Positions 7,502-14,684 of a stretch of 14,684 bases of DNA are shown here, in pieces. The notes beneath the pieces were generated by a model. The model was not told the origin of the DNA and did not search any database. It was given only the letters and a program-made list of their open reading frames with translations. Source of the DNA: Chitinophagales bacterium (GTDB lineage: Bacteria > Bacteroidota > Bacteroidia > Chitinophagales > BACL12). The position numbers were made by a program, and so were the translations under genes. Location of the stretch: positions 1 through 14,684 of the forward strand of contig JACMJP010000095.1 of NCBI GenBank assembly GCA_014380545.1, read 5' to 3'. Numbering within the stretch: the stretch's first letter is position 1; every line of letters begins with the position of its first letter.

Positions 7502-8236
7502 TTAAGCAGAAAATTTTTCACTTATCACTTCATAAAATCTTTCCATACTCTCAGAATCTTTTTGCCAGTTATATTTTTTACTTAATTCGCTTTCAATATA
7601 AATCTTTACCTCATCCATACTTGTAAGATTATTAATATGGCGTATAGAAATATCAAATGCGTTATGATCACCCTTAAATAATTCACGGATAAAAAAGAAT
7701 TTATCATTCAGATCAATTGACTGACGGAGGTCAACTGTCTTTGTTGTTTTTATTTTATGGGCAAGAGTTTTTTTATTTTTTGGTAATTTGTTGTGCAAAG
7801 CTGTGTTCATCTCAGTTTCCTCTTCATCATCATCAATCATTGCAAGCCGTTTTTTAGTTTCTGTAAAATTTATTACGGGCTCAGGTTTTTTTTCTTCTGT
7901 TTTATGAATCACTTCTTTCGGTTCAACTTTTACTTCAGGTGTTTTAATTTCCGGGGTTTTTATTTCAGGTATTTCTATTTTAGGAATTTCTATTTTGGGG
8001 TATTCATGTTTTATTACAGGTTCATTAATGAACTGAATATTTTTCTTTTCCTGTATTGTTATTGTAACATCTTCTCCCGATTGATATTCTGATAATAATT
8101 CATAAAATTGTTTTGTATAATCTTTCATGAGGTCAATATCAATTGCATTTATTTTCTGGTTGCTGTTTTTAAAATTGCGGAATAACCTGTTCATCTTATC
8201 CAGCAATATTTCCATTTCTGTAATTTTATTTTCCAT
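7502..8236 (-). CDS. Conserved hypothetical protein with proline-rich pentapeptide repeat linker
   Basis: This 244-residue cytoplasmic protein has no signal peptide or membrane segment. Three parts can be seen. An N-terminal helical region (about 1-52) is charged and possibly coiled-coil. A proline- and lysine/glutamate-rich linker (about 73-120) contains five tandem pentapeptides at 80-104 of the form P-(K/E)-(I/V)-(E/K)-(I/T/V). A compact C-terminal region (about 170-242) has NDKFFFIRELFKGD, NNLTSMDEV and KYNWQKDSE segments. The C-terminal part looks like a conserved Bacteroidota domain of unknown function that I remember as common in uncharacterised proteins, but I cannot name it. It converges on waaA and diverges from tdk. 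No function is proposed. Confidence 0.8.
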   Translation of the reverse strand: MENKITEMEILLDKMNRLFRNFKNSNQKINAIDIDLMKDYTKQFYELLSEYQSGEDVTITIQEKKNIQFINEPVIKHEYPKIEIPKIEIPEIKTPEIKTPEVKVEPKEVIHKTEEKKPEPVINFTETKKRLAMIDDDEEETEMNTALHNKLPKNKKTLAHKIKTTKTVDLRQSIDLNDKFFFIRELFKGDHNAFDISIRHINNLTSMDEVKIYIESELSKKYNWQKDSESMERFYEVISEKFSA

Positions 8237-8241
8237 TGTTG

Positions 8242-8273
8242 AGTTATTCAGTTATTGAGTTGATTAAGTTATT
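8242..8273. repeat. AGTTATT short repeats upstream of the 7502-8236 gene
   Basis: AGTTATT occurs at 8242-8248, 8250-8256 and 8267-8273, with a near copy, AGTTGATT, at 8258-8265. The period is roughly 8-9 bp. It lies in the divergent spacer just before the start of the minus-strand hypothetical gene. It may be simple slippage or a cluster of binding sites; nothing distinguishes these. Confidence 0.4.
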
Positions 8274-8277
8274 AAGC

Positions 8278-8304
8278 TTGTCTGCTTTCGCAGGTTTAAA
8301 TTTT
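8278..8304 (+). promoter_or_regulatory. Possible tdk promoter
   Basis: TTG at 8278-8280 and TAAATTTT at 8297-8304 resemble the Bacteroidota -33 and -7 elements with a 16-nt spacer. The last base of the -7 box is off consensus. A 5-bp inverted repeat, GGTGT (8326-8330) and ACACC (8340-8344), lies in the leader, ending 8 nt before the start codon. Weak evidence. Confidence 0.3.
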
Positions 8305-8352
8305 ATCTGTTTTATCTTAGCAGCGGGTGTAAAATTATAACACCTGTAACAA

Positions 8353-8922
8353 ATGTTTATTGAACCACATTTAAAAGGCGAACGCAGAGGCTGGATAGAA
8401 GTTATCACAGGCTCTATGTTTTCGGGAAAGACCGAAGAACTTATCCGCCGTTTAAAGAGAGTTAAAATTGCAAACCTGAAAGTAGAAATATTTAAGCCGG
8501 GTATAGATGTGCGGTATGATGAACAAAATATTGTTTCGCATGATGCAAGTTTAATTCAATCAACACCAGTGCATCATTCATCAAACATTTTATTGCTGAG
8601 TGGTGATGTGGAAGTTGTAGGCATTGACGAAGCGCAATTTTTTGATGAAGGAATTATTGATGTATGTAATAAACTTGCTATGCGGGGAACACGGGTAATT
8701 GTTGCCGGGCTTGATATGGATTACAAGGGTGTGCCTTTCGGGCCAATGCCGCAACTGCTTGCCATTGCAGATTATATTACAAAGGTGCATGCTATCTGCA
8801 TGCAGTGCGGAGGTATCGCAACACATTCTTACAGAAAAATAAAAAGTGATGCGCAAATTTTATTGGGCGAAAAAAATGAATATGAACCCCGATGCCGCAG
8901 CTGCTTCGTTAAGGATAGTTAA
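8353..8922 (+). CDS. tdk: Thymidine kinase (type II)
   Basis: This 189-residue ATP-dependent thymidine/deoxyuridine kinase belongs to the nucleoside salvage pathway and acts in the cytoplasm. The P-loop GSMFSGKT is at 20-27, and the DEAQFF motif at 92-97 carries the catalytic base E93. GLDMDYKGVPFGPM (119-132) follows, and the four zinc-binding cysteines form pairs at C149/C152 and C181/C184. The length is normal (about 190). The ATG at 8353 gives the N-terminal extension of about 13 residues before the first beta strand, as usual in this family. It is divergent from the hypothetical gene and has no operon partner: the next gene begins 83 nt downstream behind its own probable promoter. Confidence 0.98.
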   Translation: MFIEPHLKGERRGWIEVITGSMFSGKTEELIRRLKRVKIANLKVEIFKPGIDVRYDEQNIVSHDASLIQSTPVHHSSNILLLSGDVEVVGIDEAQFFDEGIIDVCNKLAMRGTRVIVAGLDMDYKGVPFGPMPQLLAIADYITKVHAICMQCGGIATHSYRKIKSDAQILLGEKNEYEPRCRSCFVKDS

Positions 8923-8970
8923 GTGACAGAATTCTAACATGTATAATTTAAACACATCATTCAGGTTGTG

Positions 8971-8978
8971 TATATTTG
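8971..8978 (+). promoter_or_regulatory. Candidate -7 box for the PKD/T9SS protein gene
   Basis: TATATTTG matches the Bacteroidota TAnnTTTG consensus and would give a leader of about 20 nt before the ATG at 9006. No clear -33 element is seen at the expected distance. Confidence 0.4.
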
Positions 8979-9005
8979 TATTTCAAAATAGAATAAAACG
9001 AAATT

Positions 9006-10601
9006 ATGAGAAATGTTTATTTACTTCTTTTGTCGGTATGCGCAATACAAATTGCTATTGCACAAACCCCGGCCACTCCGATGGAGAATAACCTGAATGT
9101 AGAGCGGGTTCAGGATCTGAAAACAGTTGATCAGGCTGATGTTGATATTATGAGAGCAAAAGCCGGTGATCGTGCACCTACATCTTACCGTGTTAATTTT
9201 TCTGAAGCCATTGATTATGTTTTAACGGGTGATGATGTATATGATGGATTTGCATTTGCAACACTATGGCCCGATTCAACAGTTAAAGTTGTTGACCCTG
9301 TTGGCGGCGATTACTTTTGGTTATTGCATGGTTATGCATCCACTTTTGATCCTATTTCTGTTTATATAGCAGAATATCTGAATGCTAATGAAACAATTAT
9401 TGGCGACGCTGTTGATTTATTTAATGATGATCACGGATTTCAAATTGACTCTGTGCGGTTTCATTATTTTTACGACAGGTTAAATTCTGATTATGTTGAT
9501 ACTTTAAGAGTGTATGTAATGTCTCCAAACTCAACTGTATTTGCTGAAGGTTTTTATTTTGATCAGGACCTGAGCGGAACATTTGAAGAAGGTGTTGATA
9601 TTAGCCTGATCTTAAACAAATATAATTCATCACAAAACCGTCCTAACGGAAGTTATACAGAGTATATGTTTCTGCTGGATGATGATGATACTGCAAGTTT
9701 TAATTCCGATTCCAGAACTATTCCATTAGATATCTTTATACCTGATGGAAGTGCTGACCATACTGTAGGAATTGCTTTTGAATACAATCCGGGCCAGCCA
9801 TATTCATTTGGAGATACATTATATGATCTTTCCGATCCTCCGCTGGAAGTAGCTAATGACCTTAACGCATTTACACTATTATGCTATGAAGAACAAGTGG
9901 GTTTATTCCCTGTTTCATGGACTGAAGCCACAAACAACCAGGCTGGTATAGCAACATGGGAAGTTCGTTATGATCTTTCACCCGGAAATTGGAATGGATA
10001 TTATATTTCAACATTTGCTTATGATGACGCTTTTTCACTTGAGCATGCTTATGTTGATTGGTATGTAGCCCCTGTTGGTTCATACTTCGTTTCAAGCGAG
10101 CCTTCACCTTGCGAAGACCTTACAATTAACTTTACAGATTTGTCAAATTTTATTGACAACCCGGATGATGCTACCTATTTCTGGGATTTTGGTGATGGAT
10201 TAACTTCCTTTGAACAGGATCCTACACATGTGTATGATTCACCGGGTACCAAAAATGTTTGTCTTATAGCAACTGAAGGATCTGAATCTTATCAATTTTG
10301 TAAAAATGTAGTAGTTGATGTTTGTGATGCAATTAATAATATTGATAATCTTACTTCTTTCACAGTATATCCTGTGCCTGCAACTGATGTTTTAAATATG
10401 GATGTTCGTTTCAGCACTCCTGAAAATATAAGCATCTCTATTTCTAATATACAGGGACAAGTAGTTTATACAGAAACACTCAACAGCGTTTCAAATTATA
10501 CAGGAACTGTTGATGTTTCAGCTTTGGCAGATGGTATATACACAGTACAAATTAGCACCAATACTCAAATAGCTACAAAGAGTTTTGTTATAGCGAAATA
10601 A
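9006..10601 (+). CDS. Secreted PKD-domain protein with T9SS type A C-terminal sorting domain
   Basis: This 531-residue exported protein has a signal peptide at 1-20 (hydrophobic 4-18, AIAQ end). Residues 21-358 form a large region rich in aspartate and aromatics that I cannot assign; it reads like beta-sandwich material. A PKD domain covers about 359-440, with the hallmark YFWDFGDG (391-398), DPTHVY (405-410) and C-terminal VCLIATEG. The type A sorting domain covers about 453-531: it starts at FTVYPVPATD, contains NIQGQVVY and ends in KSFVIAK. It should cross the outer membrane through the type IX secretion system and lose its tail. Many such proteins are adhesins or surface enzymes, but no catalytic motif is visible here. 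The sorting domain is closely related to that of the next gene. A strong terminator follows the stop. Confidence 0.9.
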   Translation: MRNVYLLLLSVCAIQIAIAQTPATPMENNLNVERVQDLKTVDQADVDIMRAKAGDRAPTSYRVNFSEAIDYVLTGDDVYDGFAFATLWPDSTVKVVDPVGGDYFWLLHGYASTFDPISVYIAEYLNANETIIGDAVDLFNDDHGFQIDSVRFHYFYDRLNSDYVDTLRVYVMSPNSTVFAEGFYFDQDLSGTFEEGVDISLILNKYNSSQNRPNGSYTEYMFLLDDDDTASFNSDSRTIPLDIFIPDGSADHTVGIAFEYNPGQPYSFGDTLYDLSDPPLEVANDLNAFTLLCYEEQVGLFPVSWTEATNNQAGIATWEVRYDLSPGNWNGYYISTFAYDDAFSLEHAYVDWYVAPVGSYFVSSEPSPCEDLTINFTDLSNFIDNPDDATYFWDFGDGLTSFEQDPTHVYDSPGTKNVCLIATEGSESYQFCKNVVVDVCDAINNIDNLTSFTVYPVPATDVLNMDVRFSTPENISISISNIQGQVVYTETLNSVSNYTGTVDVSALADGIYTVQISTNTQIATKSFVIAK

Positions 10602-10626
10602 ATAAATTTAGATAATTTAAAAATAT

Positions 10627-10659
10627 AACCCGGCTTGCAAATACGCAAGCCGGGTTTTT
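10627..10659 (+). terminator. Rho-independent terminator after the PKD protein gene
   Basis: A perfect 12-bp stem, AACCCGGCTTGC (10627-10638) with GCAAGCCGGGTT (10645-10656), encloses a 6-base loop and is followed by T residues to 10659. It begins 25 nt after the stop codon and separates the two T9SS genes into independent transcripts. Confidence 0.93.
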
Positions 10660-10707
10660 AATTTTTATAAGCATGTATATTCTATACCTTTAATTAAAAT
10701 TCCGGCA

Positions 10708-12369
10708 ATGCTTAAACCTGTGCTTCTTTTCTCTTTCTTTTTTATTGCAGGTTTTGTGTGTGCGCAGGTATTAACGGAGCCAAGTATAGTTTGGCAAAGG
10801 TGTTATGGAGGAAGTGGGACTGATCATTTTAGAGATGCAATTGTAACTTCTGATGGTGGTGTAATTGCGATTGCTGAGTTTGGCAGCAATGATGGATTTC
10901 TTTCCGAGCAGGATAGTTTATATTACCCTGCTACTTTAATGAAATTTGATGCAGAAATGAATTTAGAATGGGTTAGAAATTATGGCGGTACTACAGAAGG
11001 ATGCGGATTTATTAAAATATTTGAAAAAAGTAACGGCAATTTTATTATTGCCGGTGTGTCAAGTGATACAGATGGAGATTTTCCAATTAATTATGGGTCC
11101 ATAGATATTATACTAATAGAAGTTGAAAATGATGGTGATAAAATATGGGCAAAAAATTTTGGAAGTCCGGGTACAGAAGATTTAGATAGTTTCATCCCAA
11201 CATTAGATGGCGGATATTTATTAACGGCTTCAAGCAATTTTAGTGGAAATGACATACCTTATCATTATGGTGAAAGCTTTACAAACGATGCAATTATTTT
11301 TAAGACTGATAGCGCTGGCAATTTAAGTTGGGTAAAAGTTTTAGGGGGTAGTAATTCTGAGAGTTTTCTTGGGGATCCGGTTGAAATTAAAAGAGGCATG
11401 TATATTTTAAATTTAGGCAGTGCATCAGATGACTATGATCTTGAAGTTAGTCCAATGTCCGGAGTTAAGAGATGGGTTTTTGAAATAGATAGTGTGGGTA
11501 ACATTACTAAGGAAAATTTCATTTCTGCATTTTTAGATATAAAAAATGGTGATTTGGCAACAGTCTATAAAAATAAAAGGATAGAAATAATTGGTATTGG
11601 CAATGCAGCTTCCCCAACATTCCCCTCTCCGTCTGGTCATTTAATAGAAGAAGGAGCAATTGGTTTTATTGATACCGGCTCACTCGAATTAGTAGATTTA
11701 AAGAAATGGGGAGGTAGTAATTATGATGCATTTAAAAAATATTGTATAGATGAAAATGGAAATTATTATTTTTTAGGTATCAGCAAATCGTACGATTTTG
11801 ATTTACCGGATAATTATGATGATGGAGAAGATTTTGATTATTGGTTAATGTCAACCGACAGCAATTTTAATTTATTATGGAGCCGAAATTTTGGTGGCGG
11901 TGACGATTGTGGAGATTTAGGTTGTTCGGGTTTCTGGGGTAATATTGTTTATAAGAATAACATATTATATGCTTTCATAAAAAATGTTGTACCAGAAACA
12001 TTTCCGGATTCTGATATTAATTGTGGTCATCCAAGTGGCGCAGTTGGTTTTGGTTTTACAGATGCATGGATCGTTGCTTTCGATCTAACGACAGCTTTAA
12101 ATAATACAAATCCACCAAATAATTATTTCTCCATTTATCCTGTTCCGGCAAATGATATATTAAATGTTGATGTGCGCTTCTGCACACCTGAAAATATAAA
12201 TGTATCCGTTTCAAATCTGGGTGGCCAGGTAGTTTATGCAGAATCCATGAACAATACTTTTAATTATACGGAAGCTGTTAATGTCTCTTCCCTGCCCGCC
12301 GGAATGTACATTGTGCAATTAAGAAGCAATGAACAAATAACTACTAAGAGTTTTGTTATTGCCAGGTAA
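10708..12369 (+). CDS. Secreted repeat protein, probably beta-propeller-like, with T9SS type A sorting domain
   Basis: This 553-residue exported protein has a signal peptide at 1-20 (ending CAQ). The body carries six recognisable copies of a W-x-(R/K)-x-(Y/F)-G-G type motif: WQRCYGG at 29, WVRNYGG at 88, WAKNFGS at 147, WVKVLGG at 208, a degenerate LKKWGG at 331 and WSRNFGG at 391. The first four are about 60 residues apart. Between them come S-D-G-G or similar turns (TSDGG, TLDGG) and hydrophobic strands. This is the pattern of the Bacteroidota family with SDGGY-type repeats, which plausibly fold as propeller blades. Residues about 473-553 are a type A sorting domain (YPVPANDILN to KSFVIAR). 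There is no catalytic motif, and a surface-binding role is inference. Its promoter is unclear; TACCTTTA at 10685-10692 is a weak -7 candidate. Confidence 0.9.
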   Translation: MLKPVLLFSFFFIAGFVCAQVLTEPSIVWQRCYGGSGTDHFRDAIVTSDGGVIAIAEFGSNDGFLSEQDSLYYPATLMKFDAEMNLEWVRNYGGTTEGCGFIKIFEKSNGNFIIAGVSSDTDGDFPINYGSIDIILIEVENDGDKIWAKNFGSPGTEDLDSFIPTLDGGYLLTASSNFSGNDIPYHYGESFTNDAIIFKTDSAGNLSWVKVLGGSNSESFLGDPVEIKRGMYILNLGSASDDYDLEVSPMSGVKRWVFEIDSVGNITKENFISAFLDIKNGDLATVYKNKRIEIIGIGNAASPTFPSPSGHLIEEGAIGFIDTGSLELVDLKKWGGSNYDAFKKYCIDENGNYYFLGISKSYDFDLPDNYDDGEDFDYWLMSTDSNFNLLWSRNFGGGDDCGDLGCSGFWGNIVYKNNILYAFIKNVVPETFPDSDINCGHPSGAVGFGFTDAWIVAFDLTTALNNTNPPNNYFSIYPVPANDILNVDVRFCTPENINVSVSNLGGQVVYAESMNNTFNYTEAVNVSSLPAGMYIVQLRSNEQITTKSFVIAR

Positions 12370-12377
12370 ATAAGATC

Positions 12378-12396
12378 AACCCTCTTTGGTTTTTTT
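12378..12396 (+). terminator. Weak terminator candidate after the repeat protein gene
   Basis: AACC (12378-12381) can pair with GGTT (12388-12391) across a 6-base loop and runs into seven T residues (12390-12396), 9 nt after the stop codon. The stem is only 4 bp. The T-run and position are right, the hairpin is poor. Confidence 0.35.
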
Positions 12397-12465
12397 ATTT
12401 GATGAGCTGCTGCCGTACCCTCATCAACTCTTTTAACTTCTCGCAATAACTTTATATGCGTAAAT

Positions 12466-12696
12466 AAAGGCCGGAAGACAATTTCATTCTATGGGATGGT
12501 GTCTCCCGCAACAGGGAAGAACTTTTTTGCAACAGGGAAGAGGGTTCATGCAACCCGAACCCTGTTTTATGCACTATGTAAGGAGATAGCTGCAACAGGG
12601 AAGGACTTTCAGTAAAGGCGGCAGGCGTTAGGGGCAACAGGGAACATGTTTCAGGCAACACCAAAGGTGCTTAAAACAACAGGGACATATCTGAAA
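12466..12696. repeat. Degenerate 21-bp tandem repeat array (about 11 units)
   Basis: The core GCAACAGGGAAG recurs in exact 21-bp register at 12508, 12529, 12592 and 12634 (slightly changed). More diverged units start at 12550, 12571, 12613, 12655 and 12676, and remnants start at 12466 and 12487. Because 21 is 7 codons, every frame gives heptads. The plus-strand frame starting at 12508 reads A-T-G-K-x-F-x in most units. The codon for heptad position 6 has T in the middle in all nine units from 12508 on, so a hydrophobic residue is kept (F, V, F, I, F, L, F, L, L). In that frame an ATG at 12496 opens a 39-codon frame ending at TAA 12613-12615; the frame then continues to TGA at 12697. It has no unique spacers, so it is not a CRISPR array. 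It could be a minisatellite, or the remains of a repeat-protein gene. Confidence 0.85.
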
Positions 12697-12798
12697 TGAC
12701 AAAAATACGGGCTGCCCATCGCATTGAAGCAACGTCCGTAACCTTTTGACAGTTATAATATTGAATGTAAAGTATTCATCACCAATAAATATATTTAA

Positions 12799-13038
12799 AT
12801 GCGTATTATTACACAGGAAGAGAAGCATGCCCTCATGCCTAAAAGAGGAAAAACCAGTTATCTGCGCCTTCAAATTGAAAACCTGAACCCCGGAGAAATA
12901 CTGCAGGTTGACAGGGCAGATTGTCCCGGCAAAAGGGGGCCATATTACATCGTGGTGCGGCTGAATAACGGCAAAAGAAAATATGTGCTCAGCAAAATAA
13001 CAAAAGGCACTGGCTGGATAATAGAACGCATAACCTGA
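12799..13038 (+). CDS. Small basic hypothetical protein, 79 residues
   Basis: This short protein has 16 Lys/Arg against 7 Asp/Glu and no signal peptide or membrane segment. It contains KRGKTSYLRLQIENLNPGE (15-33), which resembles the start of a helix followed by a turn, then strands around ILQVDRAD (34-41), PYYIVVRL (48-55) and KYVLSKI (61-67), and ends GTGWIIERIT. The charge and the mixed helix/strand pattern would suit a nucleic-acid-binding protein, but I do not recognise the family and this is a guess. Its codons are clearly GC-richer than those of the genes at its left (many CTG, GGC and CCC), and it follows the 21-bp array directly. It looks coding because of its balanced, globular composition and strong stop context, and the minus-strand terminator starts right after it. 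Confidence 0.65.
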   Translation: MRIITQEEKHALMPKRGKTSYLRLQIENLNPGEILQVDRADCPGKRGPYYIVVRLNNGKRKYVLSKITKGTGWIIERIT

Positions 13039-13042
13039 TAAT

Positions 13043-13069
13043 AAAAAAAGGCATCGTTTTCACAATGCC
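13043..13069 (-). terminator. Rho-independent terminator for the type B T9SS gene
   Basis: On the minus strand an 8-bp stem (13069-13062 with 13057-13050, one T-G wobble) closes a GAAA tetraloop and is followed by seven T residues (13049-13043). It lies 27 nt beyond the stop of the leftward gene at 13097. The A-run on the plus strand means it should not terminate the 79-residue gene efficiently. Confidence 0.88.
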
Positions 13070-13096
13070 CTCAATTATATAGAAACTTTAGTAGTC

Positions 13097-14684
13097 TTAT
13101 TTCATTAAAATAACATTTGCAGTTTTGCGTATCTCCACTTGTTTTATTGAGTCATAAGCCTCTATTAAAACAAGGTATGTTCCTATTTCCTGCATTTTGC
13201 CGTTAACTGTCCCATCCCAGCCCTGCTCACCTGCCGACCAGTCGTAAACCAAGGCTCCCCACCTGTTGTAAACCTGGAAATCAATCAATACACCCAATCC
13301 TTCTACGTTCGGCAGGTACTTATCATTTACTCCATCATAATTTGGAGTGAAGATATTGGGGTTTTGAATAAATGCCGGGTCAATAACAAATACTGTAACG
13401 GAATCCCAGTTCACACATCCGAATTCATCAGTTCCCGTAAGTAAATAGGTAATAGTATCATCCGGAGTTGCAATAGGATTATCGGCAGTGGAATCGCTCA
13501 GTGTTTCTCCCGGCACCCAGAGATACGTTTCCCCGCCATTCGCAAATAACTGGGTGAAAGTACCCAGTGCCATTATTTTATCAGGTCCTGCATCAATATC
13601 AGGTCTTGGTTTCCGGTCTATATAAACAACGTCCGTATCAGGACAGCCAATATCATCATACGCTATCAGGAAATAATACATATCCGTAGGCGGATTGTTC
13701 AATGCAGTATTTGGGTCAGTTTGATCTTCAAGATAAACCGGGGGCTGCCATAAATAAGTTACCCCACCACTTCCCATAAGATTAAGTGTATCATCAGGGC
13801 AAATAAGTGTATCAGGACCTGCATTGGCATTGCCCTGAACATTATGTACTATGATCGTAATTGTGTCGAGTAATTCACCGCATTCACTGAGTCCATGTAC
13901 TATGTAAGTAGTGGTTGTATCAGGGAAAGCAAATACTATCGCACCTGTATCGGCACTTAATCCAAAAGATGGTGTCCATGTCCATTCATATTCTTCTGCG
14001 TTCAAAATTTCCAAAGTGAGCGTATCTAATTCGCATTTTTCAACAATACCTGATGTGTCAATTTGAGTTCCATCTGCTGACACACCAACAAATCCTCCTG
14101 TAAGAGTAGCTTCAAGAGCTACCTGCAGATCAGAAGGATCAAGCACATGTGCAAAATATATAGTTTCGCATTCGCCGGCAGCTATGTCAAGCTGAAAAGA
14201 TATTTGTATAGCACAATCGCACCAGGTTGAGCCTTCGTCGGAGTAGCCTTCACCTGCATCACCCATCCAACCTCCCTCAGGGGTAGCTGGTGAGATGAAA
14301 AAATTGCCAAAGCTTACTCTTGCTCTCTCGTCAATAGCGCCAATGCCTAAATAACATCCACATACATCGCCAATTGCACTAACAAGTGCTGTATCATCAG
14401 TAGGAGGGTTATAAATTATTTCATTAGTTGTTCCAAAACTTCCGCAATGGTCAAGATCCTGATCAGGGTCAACATTGCGCATGTAATACAGATCATCTAT
14501 GTCTGTGTCCCCGTTATTACATATCTCAACTCCCGTTAAAAAGAATAATGCTCCATTGGGAAAAGTAGTTTTTTGAGTGATAGCCTAATTATTATATCCG
14601 TCTTCAAGGTTGCCTTCCCAAACCCCCTGCTTATATCCTAAAACTTCATTGTATTCTGTAACATCTCAATCAATATCAGGCCCA
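13097..14684 (-). pseudogene. T9SS type B (CHU_C, gliding-motility-associated) secreted protein, interrupted by two nonsense codons; 5' end outside window
   Basis: The longest ATG-started frame is 461 residues from 14482, but protein-like sequence continues upstream of it in frame (for example NNGDTDIDDLYYM), so that ATG is internal. Reading back to the window edge, I meet TAG at 14587-14585 and TGA at 14668-14666, with good coding-like residues on both sides (EDGYNN-stop-AITQKTTF; GPDID-stop-DVTEYNEV). Downstream of 14482 are a cysteine-bearing beta-rich region (1-215), two Ig/PKD-like repeats of about 80 residues with AGPD-x3-C or AGPDK starts (221-290, 298-368), and a C-terminal CHU_C domain (about 376-461; NIFTPNYDGVND, YNRWGALVYDW, GWDGTVNG). 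The type B domain directs T9SS export and surface retention. The upstream part and signal peptide lie beyond the window. It is either a pseudogene or suffers from errors near a contig end. Confidence 0.65.

Larger units (their letters stand above)
12370..12798. other. Gene-free interval of 429 bp
   Basis: Apart from the weak terminator at its left end and the 21-bp array at 12466-12696, I see no gene here. Positions 12697-12798 hold no clear -7 box; there are only short imperfect inverted repeats, for example TACGG at 12706-12710 with CCGTA at 12735-12739. The central part is visibly richer in G and C than the flanking genes to the left. Confidence 0.6.

Noticed and set aside
7793..8092. Plus-strand frame rich in Phe and Tyr (99 codons)
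   Set aside because: It is the complement of the Lys/Glu/Pro-rich linker of the 7502-8236 gene; the aromatic pattern is a by-product of AAA/GAA codons on the other strand.
8282..8293. CTGC-TTTC-GCAG hairpin between the divergent genes at 8236 and 8353
   Set aside because: The stem is only 4 bp and has no T-run; it is too weak to call a terminator or riboswitch.
8590..8856. Minus-strand frame of 88 codons inside tdk
   Set aside because: It is antisense to the conserved thymidine kinase core and shows no protein-like features of its own.
9871..10107. Minus-strand frame of 78 codons inside the PKD protein gene
   Set aside because: It is antisense to coding sequence, with a His/Lys/Gln-rich composition and no independent support.
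12452..12664. 70-codon minus-strand frame over the repeat array
   Set aside because: Its leucine/serine-rich heptads follow automatically from the 21-bp period read backwards; it has no independent coding evidence and the plus frame shows the more regular pattern.
12466..12696. Possible CRISPR array
   Set aside because: The period is 21 bp with no unique spacers between repeats, the units are degenerate, and no cas gene is nearby.
12264..12873. Further minus-strand frames at 12264-12446 and 12628-12873
   Set aside because: The first overlaps the sorting domain of the repeat protein, the second overlaps the array and the start of the 79-residue gene; neither has a recognisable domain.

Overview
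The window looks like a piece of an AT-rich Bacteroidota chromosome, probably from the Chitinophagales/Saprospirales side. The reasons are type A and type B sorting domains of the type IX secretion system (T9SS), Bacteroidota-style -7 promoter boxes (TAnnTTTG), few convincing Shine-Dalgarno sites, and a lipid A Kdo transferase next to a small beta-barrel protein. The sequence seems to be cut out of a longer molecule, because the genes at both edges are incomplete.

Positions 1-5330, all on the minus strand, form one tight nucleotide-sugar operon. In transcription order it holds a DegT/WbpE-like sugar aminotransferase, a TviB/WbpA-like UDP-N-acetylhexosamine 6-dehydrogenase, rfbB, rfbC, and an in-frame fusion of rfbD with a CysQ-type 3'(2'),5'-bisphosphate nucleotidase that runs off the left edge. 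The set supplies dTDP-rhamnose steps and probably an amino-uronic acid precursor for a surface polysaccharide. The CysQ part hints at a link to PAPS-dependent sulfation. rfbA is not in the window.

Positions 5331-5436 are a compact divergent promoter region with matching TAnnTTTGCGCC boxes on the two strands. Rightward follow a small beta-barrel protein and waaA (Kdo transferase, lipid A core). A convergent, low-complexity hypothetical gene (7502-8236, minus) and a divergent thymidine kinase gene, tdk (8353-8922), come next.

Positions 9006-14684 hold secreted T9SS cargo. There are two plus-strand genes with type A C-terminal domains: a PKD-domain protein and a six-repeat, probably propeller-like protein. 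Their sorting domains are close relatives although the rest of the proteins is unrelated. A minus-strand type B (CHU_C) protein sits at the right edge, and its reading frame carries two nonsense codons near the edge. Between them lie a GC-richer 79-residue basic protein of unknown function and a 429-bp gene-free interval. That interval contains a degenerate 21-bp tandem array that can be read as a heptad repeat.

I found no tRNA, rRNA, CRISPR array, insertion sequence or recognised defence system. The most unusual items are the RfbD-CysQ fusion, the 21-bp array and the interrupted type B protein.
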